64,000 nt of DNA from Mytilinidion resinicola. Lineage: Eukaryota; Ascomycota; Dothideomycetes; Mytilinidiales; Mytilinidiaceae. Below the pieces are notes generated by a model, which was not told the origin of the DNA, ran no database searches, and worked only from the letters and a program-made list of their open reading frames with translations. Location of the stretch: contig NW_022985444.1 of assembly GCF_010093595.1 (NCBI RefSeq), forward strand, positions 440,676-504,675, read 5' to 3'. Below are positions 53,037 to 64,000 of the stretch, one piece after another (the stretch's first letter is position 1; every line of letters starts with the position of its first letter). A program made the translations under genes and the position numbers.

Positions 53037-54950
53037 ATGGCAGAGCTATCATGGGACACACCATACCTCCATGGAATAGGGAAAGAGGAGGAGACATTAT
53101 TCGATTCTGTAATCCATGATCCTCATGCCACAATGACAATATATCTGGGAGACTCGAAGATCGATTACCCGCCAGACAAATTCTTGCAAGCATGCTGGAC
53201 AACTGGCCTCGAAACACCTTGTTCCATCTGCAACGGCGACTTTAACATAGCTATAGCACCTCCCGTACGGCTTCTGAGTTTGGCCGGAGACTTCCAAGCA
53301 ACCGATCCTTTAACGAGAGTCCTCCCTCCATTAACTATCACAAATTATCATCTAAAGTGTTTGAAATCCAGTTGTCTCAGATACTTTCCCGTTTCCCACG
53401 CATGGCATCAGTCTATCGCCAAAGCCTACGCGCTTCGTGTCTCCAGTCCTAGCGCTGCTCAAGCATGCTATGAAGTTCCCATTCGGACGCTGCTGGCAGT
53501 CATCCAGCGCTTCGGGTCTGACGTGCACCTCTGGCACGACTATATCAGCATCCCCCAGTGGCAGGATGAATTCCGAGGAACCGCCATTCTACCCCAAATA
53601 TTCGACATCTTCAAGGAAAGCGGGTGTGCAATAATGCATGTGGGACTTCACCCGCCTGTTGAAATGATGGAGACACCCACCTTTGAAACCCTCATCGAGA
53701 ATGAGTCTGGCTTGAAGCACTTCTTCAATGCACACTGGTTCAGTCGCATGTGGCCGATGATTGAATTTGACCGGGCTGGAGAGGCGTATATCATGAGCAG
53801 CAAGTACGAGATAATGCCGTGCAAATTCTCTTCGTTTGTGAAGGGGATAATGCAAATATATGGCACCAACCACCCACGACGCCCACGGTCAGCGTTGAAA
53901 TGGATCGAAGAGCTGCCTCTTTTCGTCAGGGAAAGACAAAAGAACAAATGCCTTGGATATGTCTTCGAAATGATATCTGATCGAGGCTGTCGCTCATTTC
54001 GCGACAAATTCATCGGTGCATCTGAGCTACTCGAAGTTCCCGGATACCCGACGTTGCTACCGTCAATTTCCAAGGATGCTTGTCTTTGGATTTCAGAAAG
54101 ACGGTTGGAATGCAGTGATTACAGTCCATTACTGCTACGTCCGTCCATAGAGCTGAAGTACGGAAAGGCCCGATGGCTCAAGGGCCACACTTCGATGACT
54201 ACGAATATGTGGGGCTTGGGAGTTCAGACACAGCCGGCTCGTGTGGCGCCGCGACTTCAAGACCATGCTATACAACTGGAGTTGGAGCTCGCTGGGAATA
54301 TAGCAGATATGTTCTCGTGGGAATGGCGAGCAGAAGACAAGCGCGCCGGTTTTTCCGAGGTGCTTCCATACCTTATCAAGCTGGCTGGGGGATCTGCGGC
54401 AGGATTTATCGAAAGTCTAGAATGCATCTATCCGTCTCAGTTCTTCTGGACAGAGAGTACTGACAATAGCTATCAATTTCCAGCCTTACAATATCAAGTA
54501 CCTCCGCCAAAGATGGTACACTCCACGCTTGAGAACCACCTCGAGCGATACATCGACGCGGTCAGCAGAAATGATATCACCGAACTCACATTATTGTGTG
54601 ATGCCATCATTTCGTTGCTCGGACTATCAACGTCACCACCGATATCAAATTCCGGGCCATTTGCGGACATCAGACGCCTCCAATTGTACAGTCGACTGTG
54701 TGATTCATCAGAGTGTACCTTCATTTTTGTTTCTTGTCCAAGCTGTGACAAGAGATCGGCATTCAGAGCCACCACTTGGCAGAACCCCACGACTCAAGCC
54801 CAACTCTTTTTCATTCCAGGGTTGGCATACCAGTACTCGGTTCCTAATGGAATGGGAATTATTGTGGAGAACGAAGAAATCCTTGGGCGAGTGCGCTTTG
54901 GCGTTCCAGCCTGCAATTGTAACCATTCTGCTGCAGTAAAACTGTCTTGA
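53037..54950 (+). CDS. HET (heterokaryon incompatibility)-like domain protein
   Basis: An intronless ORF of 637 aa. Residues about 115-270 follow the HET domain pattern: YFPVSHAWHQSI (the usual LSYVWG position), then VPIRTLLAVIQRFG, LWHDYISIPQWQ (the usual WIDALCIDQ) and ILPQIFDIFKESGCAIMHVG. FFNAHWFSRMWPMIEFDRA (the usual W..R.WT.QE block) completes it. The sequence has drifted from the consensus, so this is a divergent HET member. The C-terminal half is unassigned, with a probable Cys/His cluster (CPSCDKR) and a tail ending CNCNHSA. Family knowledge: HET proteins act in self/non-self recognition and can trigger cell death on cell fusion. The gene is convergent, 59 bp apart, with the following aldo-keto reductase. 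Assignment is good but function is inferred. Confidence 0.78.
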   Translation: MAELSWDTPYLHGIGKEEETLFDSVIHDPHATMTIYLGDSKIDYPPDKFLQACWTTGLETPCSICNGDFNIAIAPPVRLLSLAGDFQATDPLTRVLPPLTITNYHLKCLKSSCLRYFPVSHAWHQSIAKAYALRVSSPSAAQACYEVPIRTLLAVIQRFGSDVHLWHDYISIPQWQDEFRGTAILPQIFDIFKESGCAIMHVGLHPPVEMMETPTFETLIENESGLKHFFNAHWFSRMWPMIEFDRAGEAYIMSSKYEIMPCKFSSFVKGIMQIYGTNHPRRPRSALKWIEELPLFVRERQKNKCLGYVFEMISDRGCRSFRDKFIGASELLEVPGYPTLLPSISKDACLWISERRLECSDYSPLLLRPSIELKYGKARWLKGHTSMTTNMWGLGVQTQPARVAPRLQDHAIQLELELAGNIADMFSWEWRAEDKRAGFSEVLPYLIKLAGGSAAGFIESLECIYPSQFFWTESTDNSYQFPALQYQVPPPKMVHSTLENHLERYIDAVSRNDITELTLLCDAIISLLGLSTSPPISNSGPFADIRRLQLYSRLCDSSECTFIFVSCPSCDKRSAFRATTWQNPTTQAQLFFIPGLAYQYSVPNGMGIIVENEEILGRVRFGVPACNCNHSAAVKLS

Positions 54951-55009
54951 GCTTTACGTGAGCGGGAAATTGACAGTATGGACGCAGCTCCAGCTGCAAA
55001 TGATCAGTG

Positions 55010-55957
55010 TTACTCCTCGGCCGTATTTATCAACCATGGAACTGGCGGGCTGTTAATTTTCGGCATTTGAATTCTCTCCAAGCACATACGTATAGATCCC
55101 TCCATCTTCTTATCCCACGAATCCAACATTTTCATATCATCTCTAGAGATGGTGAAATTTTCCACTTGCAAATTGGCGTGGAGATGAGCGAGGCTTGTCG
55201 ATTTCACGATTGGTGTCCATGCCTTTTGAAGGCTGTACCGAATGAGAACTTGGGCGGTCGATTTGTTGTATTTGGTTGCCAATGCACAAAGTTCGGGATG
55301 CGATGAGTGGCTGTTCCGAGCAATTGCACTATAAGCCTGAATACCAATTCCTTGATCTCTGCAAAAGCTTTCAAGTTTGCGCTGCTGGCACCATGGATGG
55401 AGCTTTGCATATCCGTTAGCCTTCGGACCTTTGGTAGAACTGTGACTAAATACCTCTAGTTGATTGACTCTTGGTGGATAAATCTTCGCAAACTGCCGTA
55501 GTTCCAAGATGTGCTCCGCTGTGTAGTTGCAAACACCAATGCTTTTGATGCTGCCTTCCTCAACCAGATCCTCCAGGGCCTGCCAGGTTACACGCCGGGA
55601 ATCTGCTGCCGTATCGTCTGCACTATCGCCAGGTTGATGGATGAGGAATAGATCTACGTAAGACAGTCCTAGTCTGTCAATAGAGGCTCGCGCAGAGTCT
55701 GATGCTTCCTTGACGCTGCGCGGATTTTTCTTAAATCCACTAGAGATCTTGTTTATCACAAAGATGTTTTCGCGAGGTATCAACGAGTTTCGGACGGCTT
55801 GCCCGATTTCTTCTTCATTTTGGTATGCTTGAGCGGAATCAATCATGCGATAGCCAGCTACGAGGCCTTGCTGGATATAGTTTATACATTCGACTCCGCG
55901 AACTTTCTCGGTCCCCAGTGCTATGGATATACCCCGCTTGGTAAGCTTTAAGGCCAT
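55010..55957 (-). CDS. Aldo-keto reductase (second in window)
   Basis: An intronless ORF of 315 aa, starting at the first ATG (55957); an upstream TTG in frame is ignored. The AKR tetrad is visible: YRMIDSAQAYQNEEEIGQAV supplies Asp and Tyr, FVINKISS supplies Lys, and LFLIHQPGD supplies His. IKSIGVCNYTAEHILEL and RVNQLEVFSHSS follow the usual barrel order, and STAQVLIRYSLQ with TPIVKSTSLAHLHANL forms the cofactor-binding end. Family knowledge: NADPH-dependent reductases of aldehydes and ketones, sometimes pathway-specific. Protein similarity to the reductase at 26936-28159 is limited to family motifs, so they are not recent copies. It is tail-to-tail with the HET-like gene. Confidence 0.9.
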   Translation of the reverse strand: MALKLTKRGISIALGTEKVRGVECINYIQQGLVAGYRMIDSAQAYQNEEEIGQAVRNSLIPRENIFVINKISSGFKKNPRSVKEASDSARASIDRLGLSYVDLFLIHQPGDSADDTAADSRRVTWQALEDLVEEGSIKSIGVCNYTAEHILELRQFAKIYPPRVNQLEVFSHSSTKGPKANGYAKLHPWCQQRKLESFCRDQGIGIQAYSAIARNSHSSHPELCALATKYNKSTAQVLIRYSLQKAWTPIVKSTSLAHLHANLQVENFTISRDDMKMLDSWDKKMEGSIRMCLERIQMPKINSPPVPWLINTAEE

Positions 55958-57121
55958 TGGTGTGCGCTTCAATTTTCAGTACCTCCATTGCGGCGGAATA
56001 GGAGTAGACTTACCGAGAGATCGGCGTAGGAAGAGGGTAAAAAGGTACCTTTGTAAAGGAGAAAAGAGGAGTAATCCAAGGTGCAGCGGCCAAAACAACA
56101 CGGCGCTAGAAGTGCAGGGCGAGATATTTCCGCCCCACGGACACCCCTCGGCGTTCGCCTTACGGAGCGAAGCAGAGGAGTCCTGCTTAAACGGGCCACG
56201 CAGCAGGCATAGAATCGCATTAAATAGAACTCGCCCAATTTGTATAAGAGAACTACCCCCTTTTTATATAATATAATATCCCGGTCAACTTACAGTCGCT
56301 TTCTAAAGTAATCGTGTCATTTTTCTTCGTACATTTAGGCATTATGCTAGGCATAGCAGGGTGCTTAGTAGATGTGTATATCCTTCTCGGTCTGCTAACT
56401 GCACCCTTACGCATGTGGCATAGAGGGGCTGCGCTGCAGATGTATTCTTCCCAGGTGTACATGCAAATAGCTTTCTTGGTTCCTTTCTAATTTGACAGCT
56501 GCACTTAGAGCATATCATCACGTCCGGTGACCTAGCGCGGGAACTGAGTCGACCTCGGCAAGCCACCTTTTCTGGGCTAATGGTGAACACGCCTGGAGAT
56601 TGATTGGCTAGGAGGTTGCTATTCCCCATTACAGGCGTCCAGAATACGGTAATTTTGTGGCTTGACTTTAGCGCTGCTTCACCGGACATGAGCATATGCT
56701 GTATATGCTGGAAGCATCGTGCAGAGGGGCTATGCTGCATATACATCTACGTTATTGCAGCACACGAGAAATCGGCTCGCGCCTTTCGCTCCCACACTCA
56801 CAGCTAGCAAACTATGAGCCACACATAACGTACCACAAGGCTGAAGGACGGAGACGCACAGTTAGACATTCAGCAAAGCCCAGATCCACAACCCATCCCA
56901 TTCGCCTTCGCGAACCAGCTTTCACCTCTCCCACTTCTCTCACTCTCTCACCGGAGCACTGGCAAACGCCTCGGTCTGCCTCTTCCCTAACGAGATCCCC
57001 ACCGGCAACGACGTTAGCCCGCTCAAACACGCCCCTTGCGACCCTACAGCGCCCGCAAGCAAAACTCCGCTATAGCTCCCACGACGTCGTCCATCGAGGC
57101 GCGTATACGGACCGGAGTTGT

Positions 57122-57157
<36 letters not shown>

Positions 57158-58678
57158 GGACTCCTGCCCGCAGATATGCACAGACAACGGCTCTGGACTG
57201 AACGCAGGTGCGTGTACTACATGACCCCAATTTACCTTCCCAGAACATCAACTTTTTGTACATTAAACCAACCCCGCGCAACTGTCCCAACGCCAACAGG
57301 CCGCTTTGCCAAACCCGCTCGTACCGCGCCGACAAACTAGCCAATTCGTGTGCGGGTAGCAAATGACCGGTGCAGCACACCTCGTCGCTCACGTTCGCGC
57401 ACAACGTCGGCGCCCTATCGTGCAGGTTAACATCGCCCGGGAACGGTACCCAAAGTCGGGGTTTCCGGCTCGCCCTCGCTGTCGCTGTCGCTGTCGTCGT
57501 AGTCGTCGGCGGCGGCGACCAGTCAGCCGTCTGCCTCGCCAGCCGTGAAGTGCGCCCGACTGTCACTGTGACTCGAGCTCTACAACGACCGTGGGCGTTG
57601 CGCTGGGCGGTCCGCTCGGCGTGCCTGCTGCTCTCTGCGATCTTGTGGGCGCGTTGGGAGCGGCGGCGGCGGCGGAGGACGACGCGCCGCGTGAAGCCCC
57701 GTTGCTGGCACGGGGTTTGTCCAGGGGGGACACCCGTATGTCTATGCACAAATTCCGTTAGCTGACATGGGCGAGCCAGCGGAGGATGCTGGAGGTTCCT
57801 GGAATTTAGTTCCGGTGGCTGTTCTGTGTGGAGTAGGGAACGTCTAAGTGGTGTTATTTGGGAAAGACAAGGGACTGTGGATTGATAAGTCCGGTTTTTA
57901 GATATAAAGATGAGGTGGGGTGGTGCGTATCCCGAGTAGTCCTACGCATGGGGTGGGCCGAATCTGGAATATCCCGCATCTTAGATTCGGGAGGTTTGCT
58001 TTAGTCATGGCCCAATTCAAAACCCTTGTATGAAAGCGGGAACGAACTCTGGGGGGATCAGGTTTGAGGTAAGAGAATACTGCGTACATGGTACTCACGT
58101 GTTTGAAGTCGTTCGATGCTTTTGTAAATATAAAACAGCATTCACAGTAACTACTTTGAATAATCCGTATGATCGGACCACTCTACACGGCGTAACCTGT
58201 TCAATAGCAGTTTAAGCAGTGATTAATGAAGGAATTCTTTAGCTGCTCATTGTATCATGATCATACAGCCAAGCCAAAATTACTCGTAGCCCAGACAGAC
58301 ACCAGCATGCATTCCGGGAAGCCACCCCTGCCTCCATCAAGCAGATACAAGGAACTACGTAGAAGAAGCAACAAAAGGAAAAAACAATGATGGCCAGGAG
58401 TTTCTCTCAGACGCCAACCTTCGCATGAATGACACATTGCATTGAGAAGTGAAGTACGTGGTAGAGAAGATGGGGCGGGTGTTGAGAACGAGAAAGGTAG
58501 TTATGCCAAGAGAGACGTGAGTGAAACGTCATGCCTCAACCGCTGCTGCCGTTACTCACTTGCTCGTACCACTTGTTATACCATTTCCGTTAAGCAGAGT
58601 ACAGTCATTTCGTATGAAAGGGGGATCGACTTGGTGGTGGGCAAGATGCTGGAGCGTCGTGTAGGAGGCGACGGCACT
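55958..58678. other. Long gene-poor stretch with G35 homopolymer
   Basis: About 2.7 kb without a supported gene. Overlapping ORFs of 100-270 codons occur on both strands at 56.7-57.8 kb. They come from high-GC, low-complexity sequence and share no motif. Related words such as AGAGGGGCTGCGCTGCAGATG near 56422 and AGAGGGGCTATGCTGCATATA near 56724 hint at a decayed repeat. The G run at 57122-57156 is listed separately. Confidence 0.5.
57122..57156. repeat. Homopolymer of 35 G
   Basis: An uninterrupted run of G on the plus strand, flanked by GAGTTGT and TGGACTCC. It interrupts an otherwise ordinary, non-coding GC-rich region. Either a genuine, probably unstable, G tract or an assembly artefact. 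Confidence 0.85.
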
Positions 58679-59698
<1,020 letters not shown>

Positions 59699-60266
59699 AG
59701 TTGCGGTGGGCAGGCGGCCGGGTGAGCAGAGGGGTTCGAGGAGCGGTGATGCTTCGCGAGCGGTGCGGGAGTGCCCAAGGGACTGCGGCGGGCGGGTGCG
59801 GCGAGGGAGCTGTACGGGACGGGGGCGTGGTGAGCGTGGGAGAGGACGGGGCAGGATCTGGATGCCTTCGCGGTCGGGCCAGACGTGGGATAAAGCGGCT
59901 GTCTGTGGTGTCGTGAAAGCTGGCGTCGAGACCCCAGGTGCCTGGCCCGTGCGCCATGGCCCCGCCTAAACCGCCCACTTCCTCGCCGCGCCTTTTCGCT
60001 TAGCGCCTCAGCTCGAACGACCAACCAGCAAACAACAACACAGCTCTCTCCGTGGGCCAGCTCCAGCTTCACTGCATCCACGCCACGGCGGCTGCTTGCG
60101 TCTGAACTGCGACGTCTAGTCGCGTTAGCCGGCCAGTCGCCCGACCTCGCTTTTCACTTTTCGTCCATGGGCGCGCGCAACATGTTTTCCTGCAGTAGCT
60201 GAGCCCGATTCGGAACATATCAAGGCTCGCTTCCGCCGAGCTACTTCCGGCCTGCACGCTGGCACC
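59699..60266. promoter_or_regulatory. Divergent region between YPT31 and the chromodomain gene
   Basis: 568 bp separate the two start codons, so both promoters lie here. The left half is GC-rich; no consensus box is claimed. Confidence 0.5.
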
Positions 60267-63200
60267 ATGGCTTCCAGTCAGCCGGATCCCCTCTTCGACG
60301 GGGACAGCGACGCGGACAAGACATCAGTCGCTTCTACGATATCTCTCACGTCGACTGTAGAAGAGAATGATCCTGAGAAGGAGTACCCTGTTGAAGCAAT
60401 CTTGGCCGAGAAAGACGATGGCGAAGGCGAAGGCCTCCAGTACCTCATTAAATGGGCGGACTATGGAATGCATGAGTAAGTCATCCATCTACCTGTTGCC
60501 TTTGCAGGCATTCGCATCGGGGCCGGTGAAGACTGACAACGCCATCAGCTGCACATGGGAGCCTGCGGCCAACTTTTCAGACAAGCTTGTTTTGAACGAT
60601 TGGAAGGACACCAAGATGCAAATCCTGAGAGGCCTAAAAGACAAGGAGGGCAGGAAGTATAAGAATTGGCATGCCTATAATGTCAGCAACATGATAGCCT
60701 TTGAAGATGCCTTTGCCAAGTGGCAAAAGGCGAAGAAAGATCGTCACCGCAGGAGACGCGCGAAGCGCATTAAACGTGGCCTGCCCGTCGAAACTGAGTC
60801 TGATACCGAGCAAGAAGAGTCGGAAGCCGAAGACGATGAGTCCGATGCTCAGCCTGTCGTTGTACCGAAGCCCCAACCAGCAGCGAAAAGACGCGACTCC
60901 AAGCCTGCGACGAGCGTTCCCACGACGAGCGTTCCCCCGCCCAAGCCTGTCAGGAAAGGTCCTATACCATTCATCCAGGAAAGTAGTGGTGATGATGACG
61001 ACGGAAACCGAGGTGTGAGACGCCCGCGCCCTCGGAAGCCTCCATCTCGCCCCTCTTCACCGGCTGACCTCACGGATGACTCGCTAATGGGCGAGCTAAA
61101 GAAGCAGAAGTCTAAAGAGGAGCCAACCCGGCAGACTCCAAAGAGAAAGTCCGCTGATGCCAGTGGGCATTCGTCAGCTTCCACTGACACCCGTCCTCCA
61201 AAGCAGAAGAGCTCTAAGCTGCCATCACAGCGGGAGAGAACCCGTAAACCATCGACTACGGGTATTAGAGAGTCATCTACCGATAGCGACACTCCTCTCG
61301 TACCCAACCACGCAGGTAAAAAGACTCGAAAGACCGTTGTTGATACCGTTGATCAACCTAAGAAGATGGCAACTCAGGTCATCCGGCAGCTATCATCGTC
61401 TTCCAACGTCCCTCTCGCCGTTCCACCTGCTACAGACAAGCCGCGTGTGCCACCACCGCCACCTTCCACGGCTAGCGCTGGCACAAACTCCAATACAAGG
61501 AAGAAGTCTCCCATGGCTCCTCCTTCCAAAGAGTCGACGGCCTCTTCCTTGACCGCTGTCCGTCCTCCGCCAGGAAAAGCACCGGCTCCTGCTCAACCAA
61601 AGAAGGCTGTGGTATCTAGTACTGCTATAAAGCCGATAAGCTCTTCTGCAGCCAGTGCCCGTACGCCTTCAGGAGGCGCACTGGCTTCTGCTCAAGCTGC
61701 TAAGTCTCCGGAAAACCCTCCAACAACAATGGTAAAGAAAACCACCGGAGGTGGTATCAATATGAACATGTCTGCAATACCCCCTCCAAAGAAAGAGCGC
61801 AAGCCTTCGACCCGCGAGTATGTTAGTCTAAGCCATCGCTATAATGCACAGAAGAAGGCAGCACAGGAAGGCATTCCAGACCCTAATGCCTTGGAATTCA
61901 TCAACACTGGATCGCGTACGGAGGCCAGCGGAACCTTAGGGGCGTCGTCCCGCAAGCTGTCCTCCACTGCTACTCCGAATCTTTACTCTTTGCGCGGTGA
62001 TGAGATTGCGGCCTTGAGCCGAGGGGAGCAAACTCGCCAAGAGGAGCCTACTCAGCACATCCTTTCCGCGCGTGAAGATGAAAAGTTTAAAGAGCAGGTC
62101 ACCTGTTTTGACTGGAGATGTGGACGCTGTGATTTTGGCGATAAATGCCAGTTCCTTCACCGAGATGTCGAATTTACCTCAAACGACTATTTTCGAATTA
62201 AAAAGACTGGAATCGGACGGACCTGCTGGTTCTGGTGGAACCAGGAAGGAGGCTGCATGAACCCCCCGGAGGAATGCCTCTTCGCTCACTGGAACACTGG
62301 AACAATAGCAGGTATAGGAAGTGCCGAAGCTCTCATGAATGTAGACAAATTCGATCTCCCCCCTAGGCGCATTCTAAAATCAGAGGTTGCTGCTATCGTT
62401 AATGGCCCGAGAACTTGTCGATATTGGGCTTCGGGGATTTGCAAGTTTACGGTTGATCACTTTCCGTTCATGCACCGTCACATTGATTCAGGTCCCGCAG
62501 GACATGCCTTTGAGCGTCGGATCTCACTGTCTGGGGTTCCCCAGGATGCTGCTGGTGTTCTAGTCAAAAATACGACTAACCAACTTAGATTCACTGAACC
62601 AAGTCCTGCAGAACATATGCAGCTTAGGGAGTCATTGCCACGGGCCCCCAAAGATGCTGTTGGCTCTGTCAAAGCCGCGACTAGTCGGGTCAGATTCGAT
62701 GAGCCAGCACCTCCGCCAGCCATGTCAGCGCCTCTCGGTGCACATCAGCCACAATTTTTGAAAGATTTACCCAATATCAAGGTGCGATTAGTGCTACCGA
62801 CATCAAAGGATGGTGGCGTGAACGAAGTCGACGTCCGGTTCATGGGACTAGATGTCCCTACGCTCGATGAACTCAGAGCCGCATTGGGTGCTAACCCTCG
62901 TTTGACAATCACACACAACTGTTCACCAGTTGACTGGGAAGCGTATTGCCTCGAAGTAAGTACACCTTAAGGAGGCCTCTTATTCCAATTACTGACAACA
63001 GCTAGCCGGCGATCCCCCCTCGCGTGACTGTCGGAGATGTTATGCCGTCTTCGGCGTCAGATGACGCTCTGCTCAAAACATACGCCCGCAGCTTGAAGCG
63101 TCATGGTGATCTTGCTGGGGTCATCTCCAGCGAGAAGTACACAATCATAGTGTACCCAGCCGGTCAAGAGGTTTGGAATTTTCTCAGCAATTTCGGCTTT

Positions 63201-64000
63201 GCGGTGTCGCCGAACGCCTCAACCCGCAAGCTCAGGTTCAACATTAGGTCATCTATGCCACGCTTTGGGGCCACTGTCCAAACCAAGGACATAGCCAAGC
63301 CGACAGATATCCAGACAAAGCTTCAATTGGGACTCAAACTCGATCCTGACCTACTCTTCGGTTGGATAGACACCAAGCTTGAGAAGAATGTGTTCATGTT
63401 CTTTACCGAAAAGAACCGGCAAGAAATGGAACTTGTCACTATGTGTCTCCAAGGAATGGGTGCAAAGGTATTCCAGGACGTTACGCCAGGTAGTTGGGAT
63501 TACTTCGACAAGAACACCAAGAGTGGGGTGATCATAGTAAGTGCTCATGATTTAAGGGCTTTAAGGCAAATACTAACTAAGCGTAGTTTCACCCCGACGT
63601 CTATGAATACCGTGTTCTACCTCAGCTTCGACGTTTCCTTTTCAAACGTTACAACTTCTTCCAAATCGGCAAATCTATACGCAATACGGAGGAGTATGAG
63701 CAGAAACGTCGTTGGGCCATCCTCACGCCAAACGATATACCCCCGGGGCAGTTCGCCTGCATCAAACTCTTTCCGCTTGGCTCCCTCATGTTGATAACTG
63801 ACGACGTATTCGCGCACCTACCGAAAGAAGCCTGGAACCTAGTGCAAGCTTTCATGAAGCATAGGCTATTGAAGAACTTGCCGGAGGAATTCCCGTTAAG
63901 CCACAAGCTGGTAGGACGCCCAGGCCTAATCAACTGGTTACAAGACCTGGTTGAAAAGCACAAAGGGGAGGCCAAAGAAGTCCATGATGCGTAAGTTCCC
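60267..64000 (+). CDS. Chromodomain protein with CCCH zinc fingers (partial, runs off the edge)
   Basis: Four exons in phase: 60267-60475, 60549-62955, 63006-63536 and 63587-63990. A donor (GTAAGT) begins at 63991, so the gene continues outside. More than 1180 codons are visible. A chromodomain occupies about residues 37-95, with YPVEAILAEK, LQYLIKWADYG and HDCTWEPAANF; the first intron interrupts it. A long Ser/Pro/Lys-rich region follows. Near 62100-62500 are CCCH-type fingers: CFDWRCGRCDFGDKCQFLH and CWFWWNQEGGCMNP..CLFAH, and a third in which the third Cys is missing (CRYWASGICKFTVDH). The final conserved region (about 63000 on) has no name I can give. Family knowledge: chromodomains read methylated histone tails, and CCCH fingers often bind RNA. 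A heterochromatin or RNA-linked silencing role is inference. Confidence 0.85.

Noticed and set aside
56940..57749. Long minus-strand ORF across the G tract
   Set aside because: It is made of Arg/Ala/Pro-rich low-complexity codons plus a poly-Pro run from the G homopolymer. It overlaps equally long ORFs on the other strand and has no motif.

Overview
The window looks like nuclear DNA of a filamentous ascomycete (Pezizomycotina, possibly Dothideomycetes). Genes are split by many 45-130 bp introns with GT(A/G)(A/C)GT donors, CTAAC/CTGAC-type branch points and AG acceptors, and intergenic gaps are short. Families typical of moulds are present: a lipase-like/NB-ARC/TPR NLR, a HET-type protein, a TIR-like protein and an AsaB/CmcJ-type hydroxylase. 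I saw no tRNA, rRNA or CRISPR array. Exon-intron models were assembled by hand from splice consensus, reading phase and family similarity. Where I give a spliced length, the exon sum is a multiple of three.

Layout. 0-8 kb: a fold-back repeat, a CorA-like membrane protein (+), an NLR-like protein (-) converging on it, and an AsaB/CmcJ-like oxygenase (+). 8-16.5 kb: gene-poor, with a secreted M20 amidohydrolase, a protein with repeated SAP-like motifs, and an aminoglycoside-phosphotransferase-like gene broken by two stops. 17-28 kb: housekeeping genes on the minus strand (Pol III second-largest subunit, an RS-rich protein, SF3b subunit 2/Cus1, an aldo-keto reductase), plus a second copy of the fold-back repeat. 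28-32 kb: three small multi-pass membrane ORFs in a row on the minus strand, one carrying a 9-residue repeat, with local tandem DNA repeats. 32.7-47 kb: glucosidase I, SNRNP27, Elongator Elp5, an SDR-like protein, two tandem BTB genes, an HD-domain phosphohydrolase and Pex16.

48-56 kb is the most unusual stretch. It holds a 970-residue protein with cupin-like, TPR, ankyrin-like and TIR-like regions, a PhyH-type dioxygenase, a HET-like protein and an aldo-keto reductase. 56-58.7 kb appears gene-free and contains a run of 35 G. 58.7-64 kb: Rab11/Ypt31 GTPase (with a 13-nt exon) transcribed divergently from a large chromodomain/CCCH protein that runs off the right edge.

How genes may work together (inference): the NLR, TIR-like and HET-like proteins are all of types linked to fungal self/non-self recognition and cell death. 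Each lies tail-to-tail, 58-66 bp apart, with a non-immune partner gene (CorA-like, PhyH dioxygenase, aldo-keto reductase). The cupin-TPR-ankyrin-TIR protein is my best candidate for an undescribed system. The remaining genes are standard RNA synthesis and processing, secretion and peroxisome functions without an obvious shared pathway.
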